Below are positions 17,672 through 26,870 of a stretch of 64,000 bases of DNA, in pieces. The position numbers were made by a program, and so were the translations under genes. The notes beneath the pieces are model-generated. The model ran no database searches. It saw only the letters and a program-made list of their open reading frames with translations, and was not told the DNA's origin. The DNA comes from Sporotomaculum syntrophicum (GTDB lineage Bacteria; Bacillota; Desulfotomaculia; Desulfotomaculales; Desulfallaceae). The DNA lies in NCBI RefSeq assembly GCF_009932395.1, contig NZ_LSRS01000007.1:21257-85256 (forward strand), read 5' to 3'. Each line of letters begins with the position of its first letter. Within the stretch, counting starts at the first letter, position 1.

Positions 17672-18295
17672 GTGAGTTATAAATTAGTTGACTGCCGCGG
17701 GCTGGCCTGCCCACATCCGGTAATCAACACTAAAAAAGCATTGGAGGAAGCAGGTGTCGACACCATCACCGTCATTGTAGATAACGATGTCGCCCGGCAA
17801 AACGTAACATTATTTGCCCAAAATGCAGGTCACCATGTTAACGAAGAGCAAAAAGACGGTTTTTACCATTTGACCATCACCCGCAATGATACTTCGCCAG
17901 TAGCTCGAACCAGTGCATGTACTGCTGAATTTTCTGCGGCTACTGGCACACCCGCTGGTGGATCGGTTTATTTTATTACCTCCAACGAACTAGGTCAGGG
18001 TTCGCCAGATTTAGGAGAAGTATTAATTAAAAGCTTGTTCACTACACTGACAGCCATGGCTGACCCGCCAGTAGCGTTATTGTTTCTAAACACAGGAGTT
18101 TATTTAACCTGTGAGGGTTCTCCTGTTCAGGAGCAGCTGGAGAAATTACACGCCGCAGGTACCACCGTGCTTACCTGTGGCACCTGCCTGGAATATTATC
18201 ATCTAAAGGATAAACTGTTATTGGGTAATATCTCCAACATGCTGGAAATCAATAACTGGCTGTCCGGGCAATACAAAGTTATTACCATTGCCTAA
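17672..18295 (+). CDS. yedF: Selenium-metabolism sulfurtransferase-like protein YedF
   Basis: A 207-residue protein with an N-terminal TusA/SirA-like domain (residues 1-72, DCRGLACPHPVINTKKAL with the family's conserved cysteine in CPxP) and a C-terminal DsrE-like domain (~95-205, TTVLTCGTCLEYYHL). This two-domain form is the selenium-linked YedF family, almost always next to selD in Sec-using bacteria. A role in delivering selenium or sulfur is inferred, not proven. It uses a GTG start behind AAGGAGGTAAAATT and forms an operon with selD, ended by a hairpin at 18311-18341. Confidence 0.9.
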   Translation: MSYKLVDCRGLACPHPVINTKKALEEAGVDTITVIVDNDVARQNVTLFAQNAGHHVNEEQKDGFYHLTITRNDTSPVARTSACTAEFSAATGTPAGGSVYFITSNELGQGSPDLGEVLIKSLFTTLTAMADPPVALLFLNTGVYLTCEGSPVQEQLEKLHAAGTTVLTCGTCLEYYHLKDKLLLGNISNMLEINNWLSGQYKVITIA

Positions 18296-18310
18296 CTCAG
18301 CTTGGCCGTA

Positions 18311-18341
18311 AGAGCAGGTGAAGACAACTCTCTCCTGCTCT
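18311..18341 (+). terminator. Terminator of the selD-yedF operon
   Basis: An 8-bp stem AGAGCAGG/CCTGCTCT with a 15-base loop is followed by a short T run. It begins 16 bases after the yedF stop codon. Confidence 0.65.
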
Positions 18342-18426
18342 TTCATTAAAATAATTCATCGTATACTTGGTTATTGTTTGAGCAATAGAAAATATGCGGC
18401 ATGTATAACAGTGTCGGCACCAATGA

Positions 18427-19107
18427 TTACTGCTTTGCATCCTGTTCACTAGTATGACAGGCACTGCTATAAACTCGGGCTGCATAACCCGGTCTTTTTT
18501 TAACTTTACCACCACGTGAGTTTAATACTTCACCAATGATTATGCTTCCCACCAGGGCATTTTTATTACGTAATGCGGCAGCCAGCGGGTTGCTGGCATT
18601 AAGTTTTGCACCCTGTCTTGGCGCACTCATCTCCACCTCTTTTATTAAAGCAGTTGGCCTGTTATCCTGTTCACTCAATTCTAATGGCAAGTCAATGACA
18701 GTTTGTTCCCACTGCCGTTGCGGGGTCCGCACCTCCTCTTCATACTCACACTGCGGCTGTGGCTTACCCCCAGCACCGGCAGAACCCTCATGCTCCCACG
18801 GTGCAGTAGACGGGCCGTCCTCATCCTGCGAAGAGGTTTCCCATGGACCTTTAACCGGTCTGTCTCCACCCTGCGGTACTCTATCCCACGGGCCAGACAA
18901 CGGCCTGTCTTCACTCCGAGGCAATCTATTCCATGGGCCGGACAGCGGCCTATCTTCACTGTTTGAGGATACATAATTCACACGTGGCTGATCCATATCC
19001 CCCGGTGGGCGGAAAATAGTATTTTCCAGCAGGTTACAACTATGCCGTCTTTTAATTTGACTAATCATTACATAGGCGATAAGCAAGATAACCAGAGTTG
19101 TCGTCAT
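18427..19107 (-). CDS. Membrane-anchored repeat protein of unknown function
   Basis: A 226-residue protein that I do not recognise. It begins with a hydrophobic helix (residues 3-17) and a basic stretch. From about residue 50 come four copies of a 15-residue unit with the core DRPLSGPW (units at about 50-64, 65-79, 80-94 and 95-108, the last diverged). A glutamine/glutamate-rich linker and a conserved-looking C-terminal segment (NPLAAALRNKNALVGSIIIG) follow. ATG at 19107 follows AGGGGG, and the gene is 50 bases downstream of floA, so it is probably the last gene of the nfeD-floA operon. It occupies the position of yqfB in Bacillus but does not resemble it. Confidence 0.7.
   Translation of the reverse strand: MTTTLVILLIAYVMISQIKRRHSCNLLENTIFRPPGDMDQPRVNYVSSNSEDRPLSGPWNRLPRSEDRPLSGPWDRVPQGGDRPVKGPWETSSQDEDGPSTAPWEHEGSAGAGGKPQPQCEYEEEVRTPQRQWEQTVIDLPLELSEQDNRPTALIKEVEMSAPRQGAKLNASNPLAAALRNKNALVGSIIIGEVLNSRGGKVKKRPGYAARVYSSACHTSEQDAKQ
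18783..18960 (-). repeat. Four tandem 45-bp coding repeats
   Basis: These are in-frame repeats of a 15-codon unit inside the ORF at 18427-19107. The first two units are nearly identical at the protein level (SEDRPLSGPW then NRLPR or DRVPQ), the third is close and the fourth diverged. An exact 45-bp period with decay in one direction is typical of replication slippage. Confidence 0.85.
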
Positions 19108-19157
19108 AAACTGACCCCCTAAAAACCTTTGGCGTCTTAATTATGGTTCTTCACAAG

Positions 19158-20162
19158 TTACCTGGTATGATGTTCGTTACGTCCCTTATCTTCTTTATCG
19201 TCACCCATTTTAGCTATATTCTGCCGCATACCGGTGTCAGCCAGTACATTTTGCATGTTGTAATAGTCCATCACACCCAGATTACCCTGCCGAAGCGCAT
19301 CGGCCATTGCTCTCGGCACCTCTGCCTCAGCCTCGACCACCTTGGCCCGCATTTCTTCTACGGCCGCTCTCATTTCCTGCTCCCGGGCTACCGCCATGGC
19401 ACGCCGTTCCTCGGCTTTAGCCTGGGCAATGTTTTTATCCGCCTCGGCCTGATCTATTTGCAGTTTAGCACCGATATTCCGGCCTACATCCACATCGGCG
19501 ATATCAATGGACAGTATTTCAAAAGCGGTACCTGCATCAAGCCCTTTTTCCAGCACTGTGCGAGAAATGGAATCAGGATTCTCCAGCACTTCTTTATGGT
19601 TATCCATAGAACCCACGGTGGATACCACACCCTCACCTACTCGAGCCAAAACGGTTTCTTCGCCGGCGCCACCCACCAACCGGTCAATATTAGCTCTCAC
19701 CGTCACACGGGCCATTACCTTAACTTCAATACCGTCTTTGGCCACCGCCGATACCAAGGGTGTTTGAATTACCTTGGGATTAACGCTCATTTGCACTGCC
19801 TCAAGAACATTACGGCCAGCCAGGTCAATAGCCGCCGCCCTTTCAAATGGCAAGTTAATATTAGCGCGCTCCGAAGCAATCAGCGCATCAACCACCCGGT
19901 CTACATTCCCGCCTGCCAGGTAATGGGCTTCTAATTGATCAACAGATATATCCAGCCCTGCTTTATAGGCCTTAACCAGCGGGTTAACAATGTTGGCCGG
20001 AGGTACCCGGCGCAAACGCATACCGATAAGAGTAATAATTCCCACCCGCACACCTGCAGCCAGGGCAGAAATCCAAAGTCCTACCGGAATAAAACTAAAT
20101 ACAACCACCACGGCAAGCACAACCAGAATGACTGAAATTAAGAAAGATATACCGGCAAACAT
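19158..20162 (-). CDS. floA: Flotillin-like protein FloA
   Basis: A 334-residue YqfA/FloA flotillin-like scaffold that organises membrane microdomains. An N-terminal hydrophobic hairpin (residues ~4-35) precedes an SPFH-like domain and an alanine/glutamate-rich coiled coil (~235-290, [20 protein letters not shown]). ATG at 20162 was chosen for its AAGGGGG site six bases upstream, and the longer frame to 20195 has none. It follows a short nfeD gene, as usual for flotillin operons. Confidence 0.94.
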   Translation of the reverse strand: MFAGISFLISVILVVLAVVVVFSFIPVGLWISALAAGVRVGIITLIGMRLRRVPPANIVNPLVKAYKAGLDISVDQLEAHYLAGGNVDRVVDALIASERANINLPFERAAAIDLAGRNVLEAVQMSVNPKVIQTPLVSAVAKDGIEVKVMARVTVRANIDRLVGGAGEETVLARVGEGVVSTVGSMDNHKEVLENPDSISRTVLEKGLDAGTAFEILSIDIADVDVGRNIGAKLQIDQAEADKNIAQAKAEERRAMAVAREQEMRAAVEEMRAKVVEAEAEVPRAMADALRQGNLGVMDYYNMQNVLADTGMRQNIAKMGDDKEDKGRNEHHTR

Positions 20163-20294
20163 AAAATACCCCCTTCTAATTATTCTTTTCCACAAAAAAT
20201 AACAAGATTATCATTGATTATTGTATATTGTTGCCTAATGAGGTTTTTCCCATAACTACCACTGTTATACAGAAACCTTTATATTTAACTGCAT

Positions 20295-20786
20295 CTATTC
20301 CAGCGCTCGGACTACGATCCGAATGCTTTCTACACGCACCACTTTAATCTTAGCCCCGGCAGGGATAAATCCACCCTCACTTACCACATCCAGGCGCTCC
20401 CCACCCACTTCAGCAACCCCAGATGGGCGCAGTGGGGTCAATGTTATGCCCTCCTGGCCAGTAAAATCTACCAATTCATCCCTGGATGATCGGTATCCTT
20501 CATCATTTAGTTGCCTTTTACTCAGGGTAAGTCGCTGCCATAAATTAAACCTTGACATCAGCTTAATGCCCAATATAAACACTAACATACTGACTATTAA
20601 GCCAATTACCAAGGATTTAAAGGTTATACTAATATCTACACTCAACAGCACAATACCCCAGGCAATTAATACAACACCCGCTACCCCAGCAACGCCGAAA
20701 CCCGCCATAAACACTTCCAGCAAAAGACCTAAAATACCCAGCAAAAGAGCTAATGCTGCCAACCACGGAATCAATTCTGGTGACAA
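20295..20786 (-). CDS. NfeD-like membrane protein (short form)
   Basis: A 163-residue NfeD family protein lacking the protease domain of long NfeD forms. Two to three membrane helices (residues ~5-75) are followed by a C-terminal OB-fold (~95-163, EGITLTPLRPSGVAEVGGER). Such proteins pair with flotillins. The start is TTG at 20786, eight bases after GGAGGTG. The longer ATG at 20813 would place that ribosome binding site inside the gene. It is probably co-transcribed with floA, 132 bases downstream. Confidence 0.85.
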   Translation of the reverse strand: MSPELIPWLAALALLLGILGLLLEVFMAGFGVAGVAGVVLIAWGIVLLSVDISITFKSLVIGLIVSMLVFILGIKLMSRFNLWQRLTLSKRQLNDEGYRSSRDELVDFTGQEGITLTPLRPSGVAEVGGERLDVVSEGGFIPAGAKIKVVRVESIRIVVRALE

Positions 20787-20892
20787 TCGAAATCCACCTC
20801 CATTTTTTGGCATTCAATAATTTTTAGTTCAACAAATATTTATATGGTTTTAGTTAAAATATAGTCATTAAATGTTTAGGTGGATACTCAAA

Positions 20893-20918
20893 TGCCCGGC
20901 GCTATCCGGCACCGGGCA
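20893..20918 (-). terminator. Hairpin downstream of rpsU
   Basis: A 7-bp stem (TGCCCGG/CCGGGCA) with a 12-base loop lies about 45 bases past the rpsU stop. The T tract is poor, so it may be a weak terminator or a processing structure. Confidence 0.4.
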
Positions 20919-20963
20919 AAGGTATTGTTTGTTAGAAACGACTTAAGTTCTTTTATACAATAT

Positions 20964-21158
20964 TTATTTAAAGGATTTCGAAAATTTAGACTTGCGCTTG
21001 CGAGCAGCTTCAGATTTTTTCTTTCTTTTTACGCTGGGCTTTTCATAATGTTCATGTTTTCTGGCTTCAGCGAGAACGCCTGCCTTTTGACAGGTGCGTT
21101 TAAAACGCCGGAGGGCACTGTCCAGGGTTTCATTCTTGCCTACTTTAACTTCTGCCAC
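20964..21158 (-). CDS. rpsU: 30S ribosomal protein S21 (bS21)
   Basis: A 64-residue basic ribosomal protein of the small subunit. The sequence [20 protein letters not shown] is the standard bS21 N-terminus, and the lysine/arginine-rich tail is typical. The GTG at 21158 was chosen because the family starts at AEVKVG and a GGGAGG site lies nine bases upstream. A longer frame to 21188 is not supported. Confidence 0.96.
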   Translation of the reverse strand: MAEVKVGKNETLDSALRRFKRTCQKAGVLAEARKHEHYEKPSVKRKKKSEAARKRKSKFSKSFK

Positions 21159-21278
21159 TGACTCTTCCCTCCCCTCCGCTTGAACCATAAAGCTTGTTCT
21201 AAAATCAAGCTGAAAAACAACTCCTAAATAAAAATTATCACACCAAAATATTATACAATACGCCTTTCAGGTAGTCAA

Positions 21279-21623
21279 TTACCCTGGCGGCCATTGAAAC
21301 GGTCTACCAGCTAAAAAATGATAATGGAGATGCCACACCACCTGACCAGCATCTTTCTTGCAATTGGCAACGAGCCTAAATCCCCGTTCTGTCAATCCCA
21401 TATCCTTAGCCACATTGACCACGGCTAGTTGCAAATCACCGAGAATGTGACTGTCCTCCGGTTGCAGATCAAAAAATGTAGGTATATGCTTCTTGGGTAT
21501 AAATAAAAGGTGGGTCGGGGCAATCGGTTGAATATCCTTGAATGCCAAGACTTGGTCATCCTCGTAAACAATATCCGCCGGGATTTCCCTATTGATTATT
21601 TTACAAAATATGCAATCCTGCAC
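21279..21623 (-). CDS. HIT-family nucleotide hydrolase (HINT type)
   Basis: A 114-residue histidine triad protein of the HinT branch, which hydrolyses purine nucleotide phosphoramidates. The catalytic triad HLHYHFL is at about residues 98-104, and the N-terminal CIFCKIINREIPADIVYED is highly conserved. It is located between mtaB and rpsU, a common Firmicute arrangement. Confidence 0.95.
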   Translation of the reverse strand: MQDCIFCKIINREIPADIVYEDDQVLAFKDIQPIAPTHLLFIPKKHIPTFFDLQPEDSHILGDLQLAVVNVAKDMGLTERGFRLVANCKKDAGQVVWHLHYHFLAGRPFQWPPG

Positions 21624-21717
21624 CTTCTTCCACCTCCTCCCTGAAGAACCTTAACCTTACAGTGATTCATAACCCGCTATAACATTTCAACATGTTATAA
21701 TTAAATCCTGCTTATTA

Positions 21718-23040
21718 TCAAATTATTCTTCCCTGTAAGCCAGTGCCACTAAGTGCAGTGATCTTTACATTAGCCAGCTGTCCCTTCCATTTCTCCTGTG
21801 CGGTAAAGAACACGCGCACATAATTGTCTGTCAGACCCTCAAAAACATCCTTTGTCAAGCCGGCAGGAGGATATTCTACAGCCTGTTCTACCAACACGGA
21901 TACAGTTTTGCCCAAGTATTGGGCTGCGAAGGAGCGGGCTAGTCTATGACCGATTGCAATTAATTCCCGGCTACGCTTTTCTTTAACCCGCGGATCAACC
22001 TGGCCGGGAAAATTAGCAGCCGGTGTACCCCGGCGGGGAGAGTATTTAAAAACATGCAGTGCCGAAAACTGCATTTCCTTGACAAAAGCGCAGGTTTGGC
22101 GGAAATGTTCGTCCCCTTCACCGGGAAAGCCCACCATCACGTCAGTAGTTATGCCTACCTCAGGTATTTTATTACGTATCTTGGCAAGTAGATTGCGAAA
22201 AAAATCAGTATCGTAGCGACGCCCCATTATTCTTAAAATATCATTATCCCCACTTTGCAGGGGAATGTGCAAATGGCGGCAAAACGGCGGCCCTGCAGCC
22301 ATCAGTTCCAGTAATTCTGGAGTAATATCATTCGGTTCCAGGGAACTGAGCCGCAACCTGACCAAGTCAGGTATATTCGCCAGAGATTCCAGCAACCGCA
22401 CCAAACCAACACCGTCTGATTTCTCCCGTCCGTAAGCGCCGGTATGGATTCCAGTTAGCACAATTTCTTTGAAGCCGCTTTCTACCAAGTTGCGCACACC
22501 AGCCAGCACGTTTTCCGGCGCGCGGCTGCGCAGGGGACCCCGGGCATACGGAATAATACAGTAAGCGCAGTAGTTTTCGCAGCCTTCCTGAATTTTTAGA
22601 AACGCCCGCACCCGTCCCTGGTGTGATTCTCCAGGTAACTCTTCGAAATGCCTGCAATGGGCTATGTCATCAACAGCTTTTACTTGGTGCCCCTTGACTA
22701 CACCTTCCACCAACTCTACAATATCTGCCCGGTGACCGGCGCCCACCACAACATCAACGCCCTCGACCTCCAGGACCTCGTCAGGGGCGGTCTGGGCATA
22801 GCAGCCCGTTACTGCTACTACAGCTTCAGGGTTTATGCGGCTGGCCCGCCGGATGAGCTGCCTGGATTTACGGTCACCTATACGGGTCACAGTACATGTA
22901 TTGATAATGTAAACATCCGCTAGGCTGTCAAAGTCCACCACCTGGTATCCACGTCGGCGGAATAATTCCTCCAACGCTGCTGATTCATATTGATTGACTT
23001 TGCAACCCAAAGTGGTCAAAGCCACTTTTTTCTCCGTCAT
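21718..23040 (-). CDS. mtaB: tRNA N6-threonylcarbamoyladenosine methylthiotransferase
   Basis: A 440-residue radical SAM methylthiotransferase that converts t6A37 to ms2t6A37 in tRNA. It has an N-terminal UPF0004 domain with cysteines for one 4Fe-4S cluster (LGCKVNQYES at residues 11-20), the radical SAM motif CENYCAYC (~155-162) and a C-terminal TRAM domain. It is MtaB/YqeV rather than MiaB, judging by LGCKVNQ and SGFKEIVLTGIHTGAYG. It lies nine bases downstream of rsmE. Confidence 0.95.
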   Translation of the reverse strand: MTEKKVALTTLGCKVNQYESAALEELFRRRGYQVVDFDSLADVYIINTCTVTRIGDRKSRQLIRRASRINPEAVVAVTGCYAQTAPDEVLEVEGVDVVVGAGHRADIVELVEGVVKGHQVKAVDDIAHCRHFEELPGESHQGRVRAFLKIQEGCENYCAYCIIPYARGPLRSRAPENVLAGVRNLVESGFKEIVLTGIHTGAYGREKSDGVGLVRLLESLANIPDLVRLRLSSLEPNDITPELLELMAAGPPFCRHLHIPLQSGDNDILRIMGRRYDTDFFRNLLAKIRNKIPEVGITTDVMVGFPGEGDEHFRQTCAFVKEMQFSALHVFKYSPRRGTPAANFPGQVDPRVKEKRSRELIAIGHRLARSFAAQYLGKTVSVLVEQAVEYPPAGLTKDVFEGLTDNYVRVFFTAQEKWKGQLANVKITALSGTGLQGRII

Positions 23041-23048
23041 GTAAAAAC

Positions 23049-23792
23049 TTAACCTCCTAAATCACCCCACTGATATAATAGCATTGCCAACGCAGCAGGC
23101 CCGGCTGTTTCTGTGCGTAAAATGCGCGGACCTAAGGTGACGGGTATACCCCCCCGCCGGCAAGCTTCTGCTACTTCCTGTTGTTCCAAGCCACCTTCGG
23201 GTCCAATCAATAGATATACTTCATCCGGCCTGGGCCGGTGTTGTAATTCCTCTTTAAGCGTATGGCCGGTCTCATCCTCCCATAAAACCAGCACCAGTGC
23301 ACCGGGTGGTATCATGTCCATAGCGGTAGACCACTCCAGTGGTTCGGCCACCTCGGGTACCAATGCCCGGCGACATTGCTTGGTAGCCCCGGTAGCAATG
23401 CGCCGCCAGCGCTCTATTCGTGAAGCTTTCTTAGAAACGTCCACTTTTACCACACTGCGTTTACAAACCACGGGCCAAAAGGCTGCCGCGCCCAGCTCAG
23501 TGCCCTTTTGTATAACGGTATCCATGCGATCGCCTTTAGCTAATCCTTGTATCAGCACAACCCGAAGAGGAGGTTCACCACCGGCCAACCCCTGGCGGAG
23601 CACTTGGCAATAAACAAACTCAGCAGCCAAATTTTCAATACGACATTCAAAATAGTTACCGCACCCATCCAGTAAAGAAATTATATCCCCCGTGCCCAGC
23701 CGTAATACCCTTTTAATATGATGGACATCCGGGCCTGTAATTGTAATACTACCACCCTGCACTCGCTCAGGTGCCACAAAAAACCTGGGCAT
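23049..23792 (-). CDS. rsmE: 16S rRNA m3U1498 methyltransferase
   Basis: A 247-residue SPOUT-class methyltransferase acting on U1498 of 16S rRNA. It has an N-terminal PUA-like domain (PRFFVAPERV and following) and a C-terminal knotted SAM-binding fold with LIGPEGGLEQQEV and LGPRILRTETA, the diagnostic motifs. ATG at 23792 is preferred over the GTG at 23801, which overlaps the only AAGGT ribosome binding site. In Firmicutes it commonly follows prmA, and here one small ORF lies between them. Confidence 0.95.
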   Translation of the reverse strand: MPRFFVAPERVQGGSITITGPDVHHIKRVLRLGTGDIISLLDGCGNYFECRIENLAAEFVYCQVLRQGLAGGEPPLRVVLIQGLAKGDRMDTVIQKGTELGAAAFWPVVCKRSVVKVDVSKKASRIERWRRIATGATKQCRRALVPEVAEPLEWSTAMDMIPPGALVLVLWEDETGHTLKEELQHRPRPDEVYLLIGPEGGLEQQEVAEACRRGGIPVTLGPRILRTETAGPAALAMLLYQWGDLGG

Positions 23793-23801
23793 TTTAACCA
23801 C

Positions 23802-24190
23802 GACCTTAATAAATTTGTAATTATCATAGGTTTAACCACCAAATAGCTAAAGCCGGTGGCACTGAACCAACAATCCTGGCATTGATTTCAGGCAGTTTAC
23901 CACTCTTATACCTGGGTAGAGTACCTGGTCTTAACACTAACAACAGATGAGCCTTTTAATAGACCACAAAGTTACTGCTATGTATTACCAAAGCACTTTT
24001 TGGTGAACTAGCTGCTGTTGAGGGGTACCGTAGGATATTGTTTGGCTTTGAGTTTTTGCCATACAGAAATATCGTTACCGAATATATACTGATGAATTAA
24101 AGCACGCCTCAAAATGGAATTATCTGTTTGCTATAAATTGCGTGGCAGGTAAATAGACTGCGGGTAACCAATACTCTGCCGGAGTGCTGT
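23802..24190. other. Intergenic region upstream of rsmE
   Basis: This ~390-base gap has no supportable gene on either strand. The longest protein-like reading is a ~40-codon plus-strand frame ending near 24098, without a ribosome binding site. Confidence 0.5.
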
Positions 24191-24484
24191 TTATTCCGGG
24201 ATGTCATCTTTCTTGCCGACAACATACTGTCTGTACTCTTGGAGAAGCAACTTCTGGTATTCCAGCTTAGCACAGGATGGGATATAATTCTTTTTCCCCA
24301 ACCTGATGACGATTTCCTCGGCTGTTTCTGGATTCACTTGCCATCCTTCTTCGTAAATATCAGCAAGTATCTCGTCCAGACCTTGTACCATAACATGGGT
24401 GCCGTCAAGAAAAGTAATCTTACTGAGACCTTTTAACTGCGCACAGGGAATAAAGCCCCGGTTAATGTAATTTGACACTTTCAT
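24191..24484 (-). CDS. Small protein of unknown function with IPC and NYIPS motifs
   Basis: An acidic, soluble protein of about 97 residues that I cannot assign. Visible features are NRGFIPCAQLKG at the N-terminus, a GLDEILADIYEEGW helix, an ETAEEIVIRLGKKNYIPS stretch and a C-terminal EYQKLLLQEYRQY helix. The regular pattern suggests a conserved family. Either ATG at 24484 or GTG at 24478 could be the start. GTG has better spacing (7) from GGAGGT. It lies alone between prmA and rsmE. Confidence 0.65.
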   Translation of the reverse strand: MKVSNYINRGFIPCAQLKGLSKITFLDGTHVMVQGLDEILADIYEEGWQVNPETAEEIVIRLGKKNYIPSCAKLEYQKLLLQEYRQYVVGKKDDIPE

Positions 24485-24627
24485 TACCTCCCAGTTTACC
24501 ACCAATCAAATGTTTAAACTCTTTATAATTATAGCGCATATTAGCAAATGCGAGAAAAAAATACCGGCCTTAGATGACTATAATCACTTGAGGCCGATTG
24601 CAGATTATATAGTATTACCTTTGTACA

Positions 24628-25545
24628 TTACGACTCTTTTTGATAAACCATCGCCACCCACTCGCCTTCAGTCATTTCTTGCTTTGGTGCCAGACCTGCA
24701 TCGCCCAGTGCCCGACGTACCTCATCTGCCCGGTCAATAATAATCCCCGAGGCAACTAGCTTACCGCCGGGCTTCAGCGCCGCCGCTGCATCAGGAGCGA
24801 GTTGGATAATGACATCGGCAATAATATTGGCCACTATTAAATCAGCCTGGCCACCGGCCAGATTATCCAACAAGTCGCCCTGTACCGCCGAGACCTGGTC
24901 CGAAACGCCGTTCCGCTCGGCATTATCCCGGGCTGTCCGCACTGCCAGTTCATCTATATCCACTGCAATTACTTCCCGGGCCCCCAGTAAGGCTGCCGCC
25001 ACAGCAAGGATCCCTGAACCTGTACCTATATCGTAAACCACTGAGCAGCCCAAAACTAACTCTTCAAGTAATGCCAGGCACATGGCCGTAGTGGCATGCG
25101 TGCCGCAGCCAAAAGCCATGCCGGGATCCAGTTCAATAACGGTTTCACCTTCCCGGGCAATATAATCCTCCCAGGATGGCTTCACCACAATATGCTTACC
25201 TACCCGTGTCGGTCTGTAATATGCCTGCCAGGCGGTAGCCCAGTCTTGCTCCCTAACTTCCCTGGTTTGCCAGCTCACAGATAATTCAGAGAGTCTGGGA
25301 GACAGGTGTTCTAATCTCTGTTGCAAAGAAATATCATGGCAAAAATAACCTTTTACCACAACCTGCCCGACTTGCAGCGGCTTTAGCGTAGGGGCAATTG
25401 TCTCGTTACTACCTTCAGCAATGAGGTTCATAATTAAGGCGGGGTCCTCGATAACAACCCCGCCCGAACCAATTTCATTCAAAACATTAGCCACCGCTTC
25501 AACCAACTCCACAGGTGAGGCAACGGCTACTTCCAACCAGTCCAA
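24628..25545 (-). CDS. prmA: Ribosomal protein L11 methyltransferase
   Basis: A 305-residue PrmA that trimethylates ribosomal protein L11. It has the small substrate-recognition N-terminal domain (WLEVAVASPVELVEAVANVL) and a Rossmann SAM-binding domain with VYDIGTGSGILAVAAALLGA and the catalytic region LIVANIIADV. TTG at 25545 is chosen, with GGGGGG eight bases upstream. It is located directly downstream of dnaJ, as in most Firmicutes. Confidence 0.95.
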   Translation of the reverse strand: MDWLEVAVASPVELVEAVANVLNEIGSGGVVIEDPALIMNLIAEGSNETIAPTLKPLQVGQVVVKGYFCHDISLQQRLEHLSPRLSELSVSWQTREVREQDWATAWQAYYRPTRVGKHIVVKPSWEDYIAREGETVIELDPGMAFGCGTHATTAMCLALLEELVLGCSVVYDIGTGSGILAVAAALLGAREVIAVDIDELAVRTARDNAERNGVSDQVSAVQGDLLDNLAGGQADLIVANIIADVIIQLAPDAAAALKPGGKLVASGIIIDRADEVRRALGDAGLAPKQEMTEGEWVAMVYQKES

Positions 25546-25603
25546 ACACAATACCCCCCGGGATCTAACTTGACTTAAACCAATTATAATACAAGATAGC
25601 TAT

Positions 25604-26728
25604 TTAACCTGAAAATGCATCCCGCACTTTTCCAAAGAATCCCTTTTCCCCGCTATGGGGCTTTTGACCTTCAATACGAGCAAATTCCTGCAGTAGATCT
25701 CTTTGTTTACCGGTCAGCTTGGTAGGTGTAACTACTTTGATGCGCACATGCTGATCTCCACGACCATAACCACGTACATCAGGAATGCCCTTGCTCTTCA
25801 TGCGCAATACTGTCCCCGACTGAATACCCTCCGGAACCTTCAGCTTAGCATCACCATCCAAAGTAGGCACTGTGATCTCATCACCCAAAGCAGCCTGGAC
25901 AAAACTGATGTCTGCATCAACCAGGACATTGTTACCATCCCGTTTAAAGATCGCATGGGGCTTCACATGTATGTACACGAACAAATCTCCCGGCGGCCCG
26001 CCACGCAAACCCTTTTCTCCCTCGCCAGATAAACGCAACCGGGAACCGGTATCCACTCCAGCAGGAATCTTAACTTTTAAAGTCCTGCTGCGCCGCACCG
26101 TACCGGAGCCACGGCAGGTAGGGCACGGTTTTTCAATGATCACTCCTGTGCCGCGACAGCGGTCACAGGTGCGTGATTGCACCATACGCCCAAAAGGAGT
26201 GTTCTGGGCATATTGAATTTGCCCCGTGCCATGACATACATCACAATTCCTCTTTGTGGTGCCAGGTGCCGTGCCGTTACCGCCACATGTACTGCACTCT
26301 TCGGTTCGGGGAATCTTAATATCTTTTTCCAGGCCAAAAGCAGACTCTTCAAAGGTCAGTTCCATATCCACCCGTAAATCAGCACCCGGCTCAGGACCAT
26401 TCCTCCGCCGCCCGCTGCTGCCACTGAAAAACATATCAAAAATGTCACCAAAGCCACCAAAATCACCGCCGCCAAAACCACCAAAGCCACCGTTAAACTG
26501 GCCATCTGTAGCCGCATGTCCGAAACGGTCGTAAGCCTCCCGTTTTTCAGCATTACTTAATACCTCATAGGCCTCATTAACTTCTTTGAACTTTTCCGCA
26601 GCGTTTTTATCTTCCTTGTTAACGTCAGGGTGATACTGACGGGCTAGTTTGCGAAAAGATTTTTTAATTTCCTCAGGCGAAGCGTCCCGGGAAACACCCA
26701 GCACCTCATAATAATCCCGTTTTGCCAC
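25604..26728 (-). CDS. dnaJ: Chaperone DnaJ
   Basis: A 374-residue type I Hsp40. It has an N-terminal J domain with the HPD motif (YHPDVNK, ~residues 32-38), a glycine/phenylalanine-rich linker (~75-105) and a zinc-finger region with four repeats ([32 protein letters not shown]). The C-terminal substrate-binding domain follows. The start is GTG at 26728. It is the last gene of the hrcA-grpE-dnaK-dnaJ operon, separated from dnaK by a hairpin-bearing spacer. Confidence 0.97.
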   Translation of the reverse strand: MAKRDYYEVLGVSRDASPEEIKKSFRKLARQYHPDVNKEDKNAAEKFKEVNEAYEVLSNAEKREAYDRFGHAATDGQFNGGFGGFGGGDFGGFGDIFDMFFSGSSGRRRNGPEPGADLRVDMELTFEESAFGLEKDIKIPRTEECSTCGGNGTAPGTTKRNCDVCHGTGQIQYAQNTPFGRMVQSRTCDRCRGTGVIIEKPCPTCRGSGTVRRSRTLKVKIPAGVDTGSRLRLSGEGEKGLRGGPPGDLFVYIHVKPHAIFKRDGNNVLVDADISFVQAALGDEITVPTLDGDAKLKVPEGIQSGTVLRMKSKGIPDVRGYGRGDQHVRIKVVTPTKLTGKQRDLLQEFARIEGQKPHSGEKGFFGKVRDAFSG

Positions 26729-26762
26729 GTGGGATCCACCACCTTATACTTCAAACACCACC

Positions 26763-26786
26763 GGGAGGGCTTAAAATAGCCCTCCC
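26763..26786 (-). other. Intercistronic hairpin between dnaK and dnaJ
   Basis: A perfect 9-bp stem (GGGAGGGCT/AGCCCTCCC) with a six-base loop. On the minus strand it is not followed by a T tract, so it resembles an mRNA processing or stability structure more than a full terminator. It may lower dnaJ expression relative to dnaK. Confidence 0.6.
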
Positions 26787-26870
26787 GAACGGCAAATATT
26801 TTAATAGACTAAGACGTTATACCATTCTACGCAATAAGTTAAATTCCTGTTACAAAACCCGAAAAGATAC

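Noticed and set aside
18783-18960. Tandem 45-bp repeats as a CRISPR array.
   Set aside because: The repeats are contiguous, in frame and diverging, without spacers. They encode a protein repeat.
18681-18976. Long open frames on both strands opposite the repeat ORF.
   Set aside because: These are shadows created by the GC-rich 45-bp repeats. They have no ribosome binding sites and the minus-strand frame has the better start and operon context.
23980-24098. Plus-strand reading of ~40 codons (FGELAAVEGYRRILFGFEF) upstream of rsmE.
   Set aside because: Stops close upstream, no start with a ribosome binding site, and no known homologue. At most a relic.
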